From Emcibacteraceae bacterium (GTDB lineage Bacteria > Pseudomonadota > Alphaproteobacteria > Sphingomonadales > Emcibacteraceae): a stretch of DNA of 10,897 nt. The position numbers and the translations under genes were made by a program. Positions 1 to 7,257 of the stretch are shown piece by piece; positions within the stretch are counted from its first letter, which is position 1; each line of letters begins with the position of its first letter. Location of the stretch: positions 1 to 10,897 of the forward strand of contig JAESUD010000084.1 of assembly GCA_016763335.1 (NCBI GenBank), read 5' to 3'. The notes below the pieces were generated by a model. It worked only from the letters and a program-made list of their open reading frames with translations, made no database searches and had not been told where the DNA came from.

Positions 1-550
1 CAACTACAGCGCCATCTTTGTTTTTCACCAGATCAATGGCAAACCACTCATTGAGGAAAACCGTTTTAGCTTTTAAGTTGGCCTGATACAAAGTGTGTAA
101 TAGTGCGTGGCCCGTGCGATCCGCCGCTGCGCAGGTGCGCGCCGCTTGACCACCGTTGCCGAAGTCTTTTGACTGGCCGCCGAAGGGACGCTGATAAATG
201 CGCCCTTCTTCTGTGCGGCTGAACGGTACACCCATATGTTCCAGTTCATAAACCGCTTCGGGGGCTTGACGCACCATATATTCGATGGCGTCCTGATCAC
301 CGAGCCAGTCGGCGCCTTTAACGGTGTCATACATATGCCACTGCCATTTATCCGGCCCCATATTACCGAGCGATGCGGCAATACCGCCCTGCGCGGCAAC
401 TGTATGTGAACGGGTGGGAAATACTTTTGAAATACAAGCGGTTTTAAGGCCGCTTTCCGAGATGCCCATTGCGGCGCGAAGTCCAGCGCCGCCAGCCCCC
501 ACAACAATAGCATCATAGACATGATCTTCTATTTCATATGAATTGGTCAT
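1..550 (-). CDS. sdhA: Succinate dehydrogenase flavoprotein subunit, N-terminal part
   Basis: SdhA carries the covalent FAD and oxidises succinate to fumarate in the TCA cycle, as part of membrane-bound complex II. Only the first 183 codons are here; the gene runs off the left edge (the family is usually about 590-600 residues). The N-terminus shows the Rossmann FAD motif GAGGAG at residues 18-23. The motif [18 protein letters not shown] follows, whose His49 matches the histidine that binds FAD covalently in E. coli SdhA. Further on is a conserved stretch containing [12 protein letters not shown], then [18 protein letters not shown]. The ATG at 550 lies 12 bp after the sdhD stop and is preceded by an AAGG ribosome site. 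It is therefore translated in the sdhC-sdhD-sdhA operon, with sdhB expected beyond the window. Identification is near certain. Confidence 0.97.
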   Translation of the reverse strand, partial: MTNSYEIEDHVYDAIVVGAGGAGLRAAMGISESGLKTACISKVFPTRSHTVAAQGGIAASLGNMGPDKWQWHMYDTVKGADWLGDQDAIEYMVRQAPEAVYELEHMGVPFSRTEEGRIYQRPFGGQSKDFGNGGQAARTCAAADRTGHALLHTLYQANLKAKTVFLNEWFAIDLVKNKDGAVV

Positions 551-562
551 TATAATTTAACC

Positions 563-937
563 TTAAAGCGCAATTTTTAATATAGAAAATACGGCGGTAG
601 TGCCAATGGCAACACAGCCAAATGAAACGAGCATTTGAAGGAACATTTTTGATCCTTCAGAATGGATGTAATCTTCGATGATAACCTGAATGCCGAGCTT
701 CAAATGATAAATGCCGGTGACAATGAATAGCATCATAAGGACGGCAGTAATCGGTGAATTCATCCAATTGATGACAATTTCATAATCGGCATGGATCATT
801 TGAACAATGCTTGAAACAAACCAAATGGTAAGCGGAATGAGGGCAATAGCCGTCACTTTTTGCATCCACCAATGATGGGTGCCGTTTTTAGCGGAACCAA
901 GGCCGCGAACTTTTCCGAGTGGGGAACGTAAACTCAT
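563..937 (-). CDS. sdhD: Succinate dehydrogenase hydrophobic membrane anchor subunit
   Basis: SdhD is a small inner-membrane subunit (124 residues) that, with SdhC, anchors complex II, binds haem b and forms the ubiquinone site. The N-terminal GLGSAKNGTHHWWMQKVTA (residues 12-30) is typical of alphaproteobacterial SdhD. Three hydrophobic segments follow, at about 27-48, 60-85 and 97-121. The helix-two sequence YHLKLGIQVIIEDYIH contains His78, matching the haem-ligand histidine of E. coli SdhD. It also contains Asp89-Tyr90, matching the quinone-site Asp-Tyr pair. The start follows the sdhC stop by 10 bp, and its ribosome site (TAGGAG) overlaps that stop codon, which suggests translational coupling. 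Confidence 0.95.
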   Translation of the reverse strand: MSLRSPLGKVRGLGSAKNGTHHWWMQKVTAIALIPLTIWFVSSIVQMIHADYEIVINWMNSPITAVLMMLFIVTGIYHLKLGIQVIIEDYIHSEGSKMFLQMLVSFGCVAIGTTAVFSILKIAL

Positions 938-947
938 ATCATCACTC

Positions 948-1334
948 CTATATCATGTCGTAACCGATAGCCCAGCAAAGGACTGTCAGTATAATTGATG
1001 AAAGAAGGACCAGTTTGCTAGAACGGTGAGTGGCGTCAAGGTCAAAACCTTTTCCCATATCCCAAAACAGGTGGCGAATACCATTGCAAAGATGCAGCAT
1101 CAATGAATAGGTAAACGCGAGAAGAACAATTTTCCCGGCAATGCTGCCCATGACCATGCGAAATTGCTCGTAAGCGTCAGGCCCGGTGGCAATGGCGATA
1201 ATCCACCATGTAACCAGAAGTGTGCCGCCGCCAAGTGCGACGCCAGTGGCTCGATGAAAGATGGACAATGCCATCTCAAGGCTCCATGAATAAACCTGCA
1301 GATGCGGCGATGTAGGCCGCTTCGTTTGAGACAT
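948..1334 (-). CDS. sdhC: Succinate dehydrogenase cytochrome b556 subunit
   Basis: SdhC is the second membrane anchor of complex II, shares haem b with SdhD and lines the quinone pocket. The protein is 128 residues with three membrane segments (about 30-50, 67-85, 107-125). The family signature SIFHRATGVALGGG is at 24-37, where Ser24 and Arg28 correspond to the quinone-site Ser27 and Arg31 of E. coli SdhC. HLCNGIRHLFWDMGKGFDLD follows at 81-100; His81 is the likely axial haem ligand. It is the first gene of the operon. The ATG at 1334 has a clear AGGGAG ribosome site, and the coding start lies 170 bp from that of a divergently transcribed peptidase gene. A weak minus-strand -10 (TATGCT) can be seen upstream, but no good -35. 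Confidence 0.96.
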   Translation of the reverse strand: MSQTKRPTSPHLQVYSWSLEMALSIFHRATGVALGGGTLLVTWWIIAIATGPDAYEQFRMVMGSIAGKIVLLAFTYSLMLHLCNGIRHLFWDMGKGFDLDATHRSSKLVLLSSIILTVLCWAIGYDMI

Positions 1335-1364
1335 CTGCTACTCCCTCTAAATATTTAAAATTAT

Positions 1365-1377
1365 GGAGAAATTCTCC
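1365..1377. repeat. Perfect 13-bp palindrome in the sdhC leader
   Basis: GGAGAA-A-TTCTCC is a perfect inverted repeat around one central base, 31 bp upstream of the sdhC start, in the divergent region between sdhC and the peptidase gene. On the minus strand it follows a purine-rich GGGGAGGAG run. It could be a small operator or a short RNA hairpin in the sdh leader. It matches no regulator box that I can name with confidence, and a palindrome this short can arise by chance. Confidence 0.3.
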
Positions 1378-1449
1378 TCCCCTTCAAATATCATTTTTAG
1401 CATAATGAGTGGATAGAGCAAGGGTTACCTCTTATAATTAACTATAAAG

Positions 1450-1478
1450 CTTACATTTTTATTAACTTGACCTATATT
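1450..1478 (+). promoter_or_regulatory. Putative sigma-70-type promoter of the S9 peptidase gene
   Basis: CTTACA at 1450-1455 (four of six against TTGACA) is followed after exactly 17 bp by TATATT at 1473-1478 (five of six against TATAAT). Transcription would begin near 1485, giving a leader of about 20 nt that still includes the ribosome site at 1494-1498. This promoter would place the ATG at 1481 upstream of the transcript, which supports the later start at 1505. Confidence 0.4.
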
Positions 1479-1493
1479 CAATGAAATTTTTCC

Positions 1494-1498
1494 GGGGA
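1494..1498 (+). promoter_or_regulatory. Ribosome binding site deciding the start of the S9 peptidase
   Basis: GGGGA lies six bases before the ATG at 1505. The in-frame ATG at 1481 has no purine-rich site upstream. Starting at 1505 also puts the Lys-Lys of the signal sequence at residues 2-3, as expected for a lipoprotein. Confidence 0.7.
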
Positions 1499-1504
1499 AT
1501 AAAG

Positions 1505-3655
1505 ATGAAAAAAGCATATTTAGTTGCAGGTTTTGTGGTAATCATTTTATCAGCATGTAGCGACAATTCCAATGAAGAGATTTTACCTGAAATGAATGAA
1601 GTTAACACGGCACCGATTGCCAAAAAAATTCCTTACGAGATGGAAATTCATGGTCATAAACGAGTAGACGACTATTACTGGATGCGTGATGATGAACGTA
1701 AAAACCCGGAAATGCTGGCGCATCTCGAGGCGGAGAATGCTTATTTAAAAAGCAAAATGTCCCATACCGAAGAATTTCAAGAAACACTCTATAACGAAAT
1801 TGTTGGCCGCATTAAAAAAGATGATAGTAGCGTTCCGGTAAAACGAAGAGGATATTGGTATCAGGCAAAATATGACGGTGAAAACGAATATCCCGTTCAT
1901 GTGCGTTGGAAAGACGGTGAGGAAGCGCAGGAAACTTTGTTTGACGTTAATCAGATGGCAAAGGGTCATGGATATTTTAATTTAAGTGGATATTCGGTTT
2001 CTGAAGATAACAATATTGCGGCCTTTGGTACTGATACGGTTAGTCGCAGGATGTACCAGATAGAATTTAAAGATTTGCAGAGTGGTGAAATGCTCGGTGA
2101 TAAGTTGGCAGAAACATCAGGTAGGGCCGTTTGGGCCAATGATAATCAACATGTATTTTACATCAAAAAAGACCCGCAAACTTTACTTGGTCAGGAAGTT
2201 TATAGGCATAAGCTTGGTACAGATCAAAGTGAAGATGCACTGGTTTATAAGGAAGAAGACACCAGTTTTTATATGGCACTTTCAAAGTCCCGCGACGGCA
2301 CAGTAATTTATATTCACCATAGCAGCACCACTAAGTCAGGCGTTTCTATCCTTGACGCCGATGCGCCGCTTGATGATTTAAAGCCTTTCTTGCCACTTGA
2401 AGATGATCACGAGTATGCGGTCGAAAAACTAGGTGATGACTATTATATATATACCAATTGGAACGCACAAAATTTCCGCATTATGAAAGTGGCAAAAAAC
2501 CAGACGGATGATAAATCTGCTTGGCAGGATGTTGTTGCCCATAATAGTGATGTTTATGTTGAGGATTTCACCATTTTCGAAAATGCCTTGGTGATTAAGG
2601 AAAAAGAAAATGGTGAAAATCGTGTTCGGGTAATGTCACTGGTCAGCGGGGAAAGTGAAACCCTGCGCTTTGATGATCCGGTATTCAGTGTTTATCTATC
2701 AAATAATCCGGAAGTGACCAGTGGGTCTGTTCGCATACTCTATAGTTCGCTTACAACACCAAGCACGGTTTATGAATTTGATCTGGCAAGCTTTGATCGT
2801 CGTCAGCTTAAACAAGATGAAGTTTTGGGAGGGTTTGACGCAACAAATTATCAATCTGAACGTATCTTTATTGAGGCACGCGACGGCGCAAAAATCCCGG
2901 TTTCCATTGTCTACCGCAAAGATATGTATAAAGGGGACGGCAGCAATCCGATCTTCCAATATGCATATGGCTCATATGGTAGCACCATAGAACCAAGCTT
3001 TAGTGGCGCACGTCTCAGCCTGCTTGACCGCGGTGTTGTTTATGCCCTTTCACATATTCGCGGTAGTCAAATGCTCGGTCGACCATGGTATGAGGACGGC
3101 AAGCTGTTTAATAAAAAGAATAGTTTTACTGACTTTATTGATGTGACCAAGGGGCTTGTTGCGGGCAATTACGGACATAAGGATAAAGTATACGCCATGG
3201 GTGGCAGCGCCGGTGGGCTTCTTATGGGTGCCGTGCTTAATATGGCACCCGAGCTTTATTTAGGGGTCGGTGCTCATGTGCCGTTTGTTGATGTTATTAC
3301 GACCATGCTTGATACATCAATACCGCTGACGACCAATGAATATGATGAATGGGGCAATCCTAATATCAAAGAATATTATGATTATATGCTTTCTTATTCG
3401 CCCTATGATCATGTGGAGGCAAAGGATTATCCCAATATTCTCGTCACAACCGGGCTTCACGATAGTCAGGTTCAATATTTCGAGCCCATGAAATGGGTCG
3501 CGAAACTCAGAGAATATAAAACGGATGATAACTTGCTGGTATTTGAAACGGATATGGAAGCAGGCCACGGCGGTGCATCAGGACGCTTCAAACGCTATAA
3601 ACAAAGTGCCCTTGAATACGCCTTTTATTTTGACCTGCTTGGGATTACGGAATAA
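1505..3655 (+). CDS. Oligopeptidase B-type S9A serine peptidase with a lipoprotein signal
   Basis: Family S9A peptidases cut short peptides; oligopeptidase B (PtrB) cuts after Lys or Arg. The 716-residue product has an N-terminal beta-propeller (to about residue 420) and a C-terminal alpha/beta-hydrolase domain. Visible motifs are YGSYG (488-492), HIRGSQMLGRPWYEDGK (from 517), catalytic Ser568 in GGSAGG, Asp653 in GLHDSQ and His688 in EAGHGG. The Ser-Asp and Asp-His spacings, 85 and 35, equal those of E. coli PtrB (532, 617, 652). Glu612 and Asp614 in NEYDEWGNP sit where PtrB has its acidic P1-binding pair, so a preference for basic residues is inferred. Unlike cytoplasmic PtrB, it begins MKKAYLVAGFVVIILSAC, a lipoprotein signal with lipobox LSAC (Cys18). 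Ser at +2 gives no inner-membrane retention signal, so it probably faces the periplasm on the outer membrane. It appears to be a single-gene unit. Confidence 0.92.
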   Translation: MKKAYLVAGFVVIILSACSDNSNEEILPEMNEVNTAPIAKKIPYEMEIHGHKRVDDYYWMRDDERKNPEMLAHLEAENAYLKSKMSHTEEFQETLYNEIVGRIKKDDSSVPVKRRGYWYQAKYDGENEYPVHVRWKDGEEAQETLFDVNQMAKGHGYFNLSGYSVSEDNNIAAFGTDTVSRRMYQIEFKDLQSGEMLGDKLAETSGRAVWANDNQHVFYIKKDPQTLLGQEVYRHKLGTDQSEDALVYKEEDTSFYMALSKSRDGTVIYIHHSSTTKSGVSILDADAPLDDLKPFLPLEDDHEYAVEKLGDDYYIYTNWNAQNFRIMKVAKNQTDDKSAWQDVVAHNSDVYVEDFTIFENALVIKEKENGENRVRVMSLVSGESETLRFDDPVFSVYLSNNPEVTSGSVRILYSSLTTPSTVYEFDLASFDRRQLKQDEVLGGFDATNYQSERIFIEARDGAKIPVSIVYRKDMYKGDGSNPIFQYAYGSYGSTIEPSFSGARLSLLDRGVVYALSHIRGSQMLGRPWYEDGKLFNKKNSFTDFIDVTKGLVAGNYGHKDKVYAMGGSAGGLLMGAVLNMAPELYLGVGAHVPFVDVITTMLDTSIPLTTNEYDEWGNPNIKEYYDYMLSYSPYDHVEAKDYPNILVTTGLHDSQVQYFEPMKWVAKLREYKTDDNLLVFETDMEAGHGGASGRFKRYKQSALEYAFYFDLLGITE

Positions 3656-3693
3656 GAATTAGTTGTCATTGTGGCGGATAGCTTGAGGAATAA

Positions 3694-4560
3694 TTACTTA
3701 TTGATTTGTTTGGCGATGTCGAGGATGCGTTTGGCGTTTTGTACATGAAGATTTTCAATGAGATTTCCGTCAAGTAATACGACACCGCTGCCTTCTTCGA
3801 GGGCGGTGGTGTATGCGGCGATTATTTTATGTGAATGGTTTATTTCCTCAGTGCTCGGCGCAAATATTTTGTTTGCCATTTCGATTTGTGAAGGATGGAT
3901 AAGGCTTTTACCGTCAAAACCCAGCTCTTTAGCCTGTTTGCAGGATTGTTCAAAGGCAGGCTGATCACTGAGGTTAAGATGAACACCGTCAATAATCTCT
4001 ATCCCGGCGGCGCGGGCGGCCAATATTGTGTGACTTAAACTATAGAGAATGGGCAAGCGGTCCGGTGTGTGTTGCGCCCGCAAATCATTGACCAGATCAG
4101 ATGTTCCCATAACCAGGCATGTTAAGCGCTCATCGGCTGTGGCGATCTGCTGGGCACTCAATACTCCTAGCGGCGTTTCGATCATGGCCCAGAGGGTTAT
4201 ATTTTTATCAGCAAGTGAAGCGGTGCATCTTTTTATGTCGTCTTCTGTTTCTACTTTAGGCAGCAAGATAGTTTTTGCCCCGGCCAAGCAAACTTCATTT
4301 AAATCATCAATTCCCCATTCACTATTCAAGCTATTGATTCTTATGATGAAATTTGAATTATTTTCATTTTTTGTTTTTAAAAATTCACAAGTTTTATGTC
4401 GAGCCTCTATTTTCACTGATGGTGCAACCGCGTCTTCAAGGTCAATGATAAAGCCATCAGCATCTAATGATCGTATTTTTTCTAATGCCCGGTCATTGGA
4501 GCCGGGCACATATAAAATGCTACGCTTTATGGCATTTAAACGGGGTTTTGGTTTGGTCAT
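3694..4560 (-). CDS. HpcH/HpaI aldolase / CitE-family CoA-ester lyase
   Basis: This is a 288-residue single-domain TIM-barrel protein of the citrate lyase beta-subunit / malyl-CoA lyase family. Members cleave or hydrolyse CoA esters of hydroxy-acids such as malyl-CoA, methylmalyl-CoA or citramalyl-CoA, using Mg2+. Seen in order: RSILYVPGSN (13-22), DGFIIDLEDAVAPSVKIEAR (35-54), IRIN with Arg74, the acidic metal ligand Glu128 in MIETPLGVLS, Asp155 in MGTSDL, and the C-terminal family signature FDGKSLIHPSQI (215-226). There is no CitD or CitF partner nearby, so it is not a classical citrate lyase subunit. Malyl-CoA lyase, malyl-CoA thioesterase and citramalyl-CoA lyase cannot be told apart from this sequence alone. 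The start at 4560 is 72 bp from the divergent M28 gene, and the stop lies 38 bp from the converging S9 gene with no clear terminator between. Confidence 0.88.
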   Translation of the reverse strand: MTKPKPRLNAIKRSILYVPGSNDRALEKIRSLDADGFIIDLEDAVAPSVKIEARHKTCEFLKTKNENNSNFIIRINSLNSEWGIDDLNEVCLAGAKTILLPKVETEDDIKRCTASLADKNITLWAMIETPLGVLSAQQIATADERLTCLVMGTSDLVNDLRAQHTPDRLPILYSLSHTILAARAAGIEIIDGVHLNLSDQPAFEQSCKQAKELGFDGKSLIHPSQIEMANKIFAPSTEEINHSHKIIAAYTTALEEGSGVVLLDGNLIENLHVQNAKRILDIAKQINK

Positions 4561-4632
4561 TGTGCTTTCTTACCAATTATCTTAATGTTGCGTGATCAAT
4601 TCAATATATAAACAAATGTCTGGGGAGACAAA

Positions 4633-6051
4633 ATGAAAAAACAAATAATTACTTTAGCGATTGCAGGTGCCATGAGCTTGGCTTTGCCGTCCGGCCTTAT
4701 GGCGCAGGATAGTGCGCTTACTTCTGATATGATCGAGCATGCTAAAATGATCGGTGAAAAAGCGTTAAACTCAACCTTAACCGAAGAGATCATCACTTCA
4801 CTTACCACCGAAGTTGGTCACCGCCTCGCGGGGAGTGCCAATGATGTGAAAGGCCGGGAATGGGCCATTAATAAAATGACGGCGATGGGCTATGATAAAG
4901 TCTGGACTGAGCCAGTGACCATTCCTCTGTGGCATCGCGGCACAGCAAGCGCAAGAATAACCGCGCCGTTTGCCCATAATATGGCAATAACCGCGCTGGG
5001 TAATAGTGTAAGAACACCAGAAGGTGGCCTAACAGCAGAAATCGTGCAGTTCGACGAATATAAAGACCTAGTTGCGGCACCGGAGGGTAGTCTTGATGGT
5101 AAAATAGCCTATGTTTCTTTCCGTATGGAAGATAGTGGTGTTGCCGGGGCAAAAGGATACGGCTACGCTGGTCAGGCACGGCGCAATGGATCGGTCGCGG
5201 CGGCAAAAGCCGGGGCATCGGCCATTATTATTCGTTCAATCGGCACAGATGATAACCGCACACCTCATACAGGGAGCATGAACTATGCCGACGGGGTAAC
5301 GCAGATACCAGCGGCGGCAATTTCAAATCCTGATGCGGATCTTTTAGATAATGTTTTAAAACACGGAAAACCCGTTACAATAGAACTGAATTTAACATCA
5401 CATAGCCATGATCCGGTCGTTACTTATAATGTAATCGGTGAAATTACCGGATCAGATGAGCCGGATAAAGCGGTGCTGATCGGCGCTCATCTTGATAGCT
5501 GGGATCTGGCAATGGGTGCGCTTGATGATGGCACGGGTGTAGCTATTGTTATGTCAGCGGGAAAACATATTATTGACGGTGGTGTTAAGCCGAAACGCTC
5601 AATACATGTCATTCTTTTCGCTGCCGAGGAAGAGGGGCTTTACGGCGCGCATGAATATGTTCGTGCCCATAAGGAAGACCATAATGATTTTGGTCAAACA
5701 ATTCTGGGTGCAGAATGGGATAGTGGCACTGGCAGAATTATAAATCTTGAACCGGGTGTTGGCCCCACATCACTTACTGTGATGCGCGAAATTGGTGCTG
5801 TACTTGCGCCTTATGGTGTTGCGACGCTGATGACAAATGGTGCCAAGGGACAATCTGATATGTCTGCGCTTGGTAATGCGGGGATGCCAGCTGTTAATCT
5901 TGGGATGGAAAAAACCAACTATTTTGATTATCATCATACGCCAAATGACACTTTGGATAAGGTAGATATTCCGGCGATTACATTCAATTCTTCTATATAT
6001 GCCATGTTTGCGTTTATGGCGGCGAGCGTTGATGTTGATTATATGAAATAA
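4633..6051 (+). CDS. Secreted M28 metallopeptidase, carboxypeptidase Q-like
   Basis: This is a di-zinc exopeptidase of 472 residues with a Sec signal peptide (MKKQIITLAIAGAMSLALPS, likely cut after LMA at residue 24), so it acts in the periplasm or outside the cell. A PA-type inserted region spans about 130-250, and the M28 catalytic domain runs from about 263 to 470. Metal ligands in order: His286 in GAHLDSWD, bridging Asp298 in GALDDGTG, Glu333 next to catalytic Glu332 in AAEEEGLYG, Asp363 in EWDSGTG and His435 in YHHTPNDT. All are present, so it should be active. The HLDSWD and GALDDGTG wording resembles animal carboxypeptidase Q (plasma glutamate carboxypeptidase), so dipeptide or carboxypeptidase activity is plausible, but an aminopeptidase cannot be excluded. 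The ATG is preceded by GGGGAG at 4622-4627. It is a single gene ended by the hairpin terminator downstream. Confidence 0.93.
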   Translation: MKKQIITLAIAGAMSLALPSGLMAQDSALTSDMIEHAKMIGEKALNSTLTEEIITSLTTEVGHRLAGSANDVKGREWAINKMTAMGYDKVWTEPVTIPLWHRGTASARITAPFAHNMAITALGNSVRTPEGGLTAEIVQFDEYKDLVAAPEGSLDGKIAYVSFRMEDSGVAGAKGYGYAGQARRNGSVAAAKAGASAIIIRSIGTDDNRTPHTGSMNYADGVTQIPAAAISNPDADLLDNVLKHGKPVTIELNLTSHSHDPVVTYNVIGEITGSDEPDKAVLIGAHLDSWDLAMGALDDGTGVAIVMSAGKHIIDGGVKPKRSIHVILFAAEEEGLYGAHEYVRAHKEDHNDFGQTILGAEWDSGTGRIINLEPGVGPTSLTVMREIGAVLAPYGVATLMTNGAKGQSDMSALGNAGMPAVNLGMEKTNYFDYHHTPNDTLDKVDIPAITFNSSIYAMFAFMAASVDVDYMK

Positions 6052-6076
6052 GTAATTATATATTTACAAGGATGAT

Positions 6077-6110
6077 AAAAGGGTGGTTTTCATTAAAACT
6101 GCCCTTTTTT
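6077..6110 (+). terminator. Strong Rho-independent terminator after the M28 gene
   Basis: A 14-bp stem (6077-6090 with 6095-6108) closes on a CATT loop, with two G-U pairs and no unpaired base. The right arm runs straight into a T tract (TTTTTT at 6105-6110). It starts 25 bp after the M28 stop codon. The matching A run at the left base means it could also work in the opposite direction, although no minus-strand gene ends here. Confidence 0.9.
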
Positions 6111-6136
6111 AACATAATGTAAGGAAGATAGTTCAG

Positions 6137-6562
6137 ATGAATGAAATGACTGGGTTAGAGCAATTAAAAACCATGATGGAAGGCAATATACCAAGGCCAC
6201 CAATGGCGGAAACTATCCCGTCTGACCTTGTTGAAGCCGAGGATGGATACGTAAAGTTTCTTGTCAAAGCCGACAAGAGGCATCTAAATCCTATGGGCGG
6301 AATACATGGTGGCTTTAGTGCGTCGGTAATGGACACCATTACTGGATGCGCCGTTCATACAATGATGGAAGCCGGTGTTGGATACACGACCATTAATTTG
6401 AATGTAAAAATGATACGTCCCATTCCCATTGACGTAGAATTAATTGCCGAAGGCAGAATTATCAATCGGTCCCGCCGCTTGGCCGTTTCAGAAGGTATTA
6501 TTAAAGATGAAAACGGAAAAATATACGCAAGTGGCTCGGCAACATGCATGATCCTTACGTAA
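6137..6562 (+). CDS. PaaI-family hotdog-fold thioesterase
   Basis: This is a cytoplasmic 141-residue single-hotdog protein of the PaaI / acyl-CoA thioesterase group, which hydrolyses acyl- or aryl-CoA esters, usually as a tetramer. The family core LNPMGGIHGGFSASVMDT lies at 50-67, with Asn51, His57-Gly58-Gly59 and the catalytic acid Asp66. YTTINLNVKMIRPIP (83-97) is the conserved strand that follows. The substrate cannot be read from the sequence. AAGGAAG at 6121-6127 is a good ribosome site for the ATG at 6137. The gene begins only 26 bp after a strong terminator, so it needs its own promoter; a CATAAT at 6113-6118 could be a -10, but I see no matching -35. It converges with yggS, with 4 bp between the stops if the yggS frame is restored. 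Confidence 0.9.
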   Translation: MNEMTGLEQLKTMMEGNIPRPPMAETIPSDLVEAEDGYVKFLVKADKRHLNPMGGIHGGFSASVMDTITGCAVHTMMEAGVGYTTINLNVKMIRPIPIDVELIAEGRIINRSRRLAVSEGIIKDENGKIYASGSATCMILT

Positions 6563-6566
6563 GCTT

Positions 6567-7228
6567 TTAATATCCGGGTCTTGTTCCAAATATTGCAGTG
6601 CCAACCCGGACGTGGGTTGCGCCATGTTTGATGGCCTTTCAAAATCACCGCTCATGCCCATTGAAATATTTTTAATATTATTTCTGTCAGCAATATTTTT
6701 TAGCAAATTAAAATGCTCTGTCGCGTCTTGATCAAATGGCGGGATACACATGACGCCAACCACGGGCAGTTTTAATTCATCGCGGCAAAGGTTAATAAAT
6801 TCATCGGCGTCTTCCGGTGAAATGCCTGCCTTTTGATCTTCATGACCGGTATTCACCTGAATATATATGTCGCAGGTTTTTCTTTCTTCTTCGAATACTC
6901 GCGCAAGGGTGCGTGCAAGTTTGGGTCGGTCAACGGTTTCAATCACATCGAAAAGCTGAATGGCTTGACGTACCTTGTTGGTTTGAAGGGGGCCGATAAG
7001 GTGTAGATGGACACCTGCATATTGTTCTTTTAAGGCGGGCCATTTTTGCGCCGCTTCCTGAACACGGTTTTCACCAAAAATTCGCTGACCTTCCTCGAGC
7101 ACGGGAATGATTGTTTCGGCTACGTGAATTTTGGAGACGGCAACCAATGTCACATCTTCTGCGTCACGACCACTATCTTTTGCTGCGGCAATAACTTTTT
7201 CTTGGATATTTACTAGATTACTGGTCAT
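6567..7228 (-). pseudogene. yggS: YggS/PLPBP pyridoxal phosphate-binding protein, frameshifted near the 3' end
   Basis: YggS (PROSC/PLPBP) is a small cytoplasmic TIM-barrel protein that binds PLP and keeps vitamin B6 and amino-acid pools in balance; no enzyme reaction is established. Family features are VAVSKIH with the PLP lysine Lys33, GENRVQEA, HLIGPLQTNKVR, QVNTGHEDQKAGI and SMGMSGDFE up to codon 197. The frame as given then runs out of the family into the thioesterase gene, stopping at 6488. One base further along, another frame reads AIKHGATHVRVGTAIFGTRP and ends at a TAA at 6567. This is exactly the expected C-terminus with its RVGT phosphate-binding loop. Spacing against E. coli YggS implies one base missing at about 6636-6639, next to an AAA run. 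The repaired protein would be 220 residues. It may be a sequencing error or a true loss of function. Confidence 0.9.
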
Positions 7229-7257
7229 CTAATGTACCTTCGGTTAAAGTCGATTTT

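Noticed and set aside
73..522. Long minus-strand frame of 149 codons starting MSMMLLLWG
   Set aside because: It is an out-of-frame shadow of sdhA, whose true frame (ATG at 550) matches the flavoprotein motifs throughout and runs off the left edge.
1481..1504. Upstream ATG of the S9 peptidase gene
   Set aside because: It has no ribosome site, would lie upstream of the predicted transcript, and adds eight residues before an otherwise normal lipoprotein signal; 1505 is better.
3689..3702. AATAA-TTAC-TTATT hairpin between the converging S9 and CitE-like genes
   Set aside because: A five-pair all-AT stem is too weak to be a terminator and overlaps the CitE-like stop codon.
4049..4585. Plus-strand 178-codon frame opposite the CitE-like gene
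   Set aside because: The minus strand carries a full set of CoA-ester lyase motifs over the same bases; the plus-strand translation resembles no family and is low in domain-like features.
6488..6566. C-terminal extension of YggS overlapping the thioesterase
   Set aside because: The extension has no family resemblance and is explained by a one-base frameshift.
6630..6645. Programmed -1 frameshift in yggS
   Set aside because: In the zero frame the bases read TTT GAA AGG, which is not a slippery heptamer, and no strong downstream stem was evident; deletion or sequencing error is simpler.
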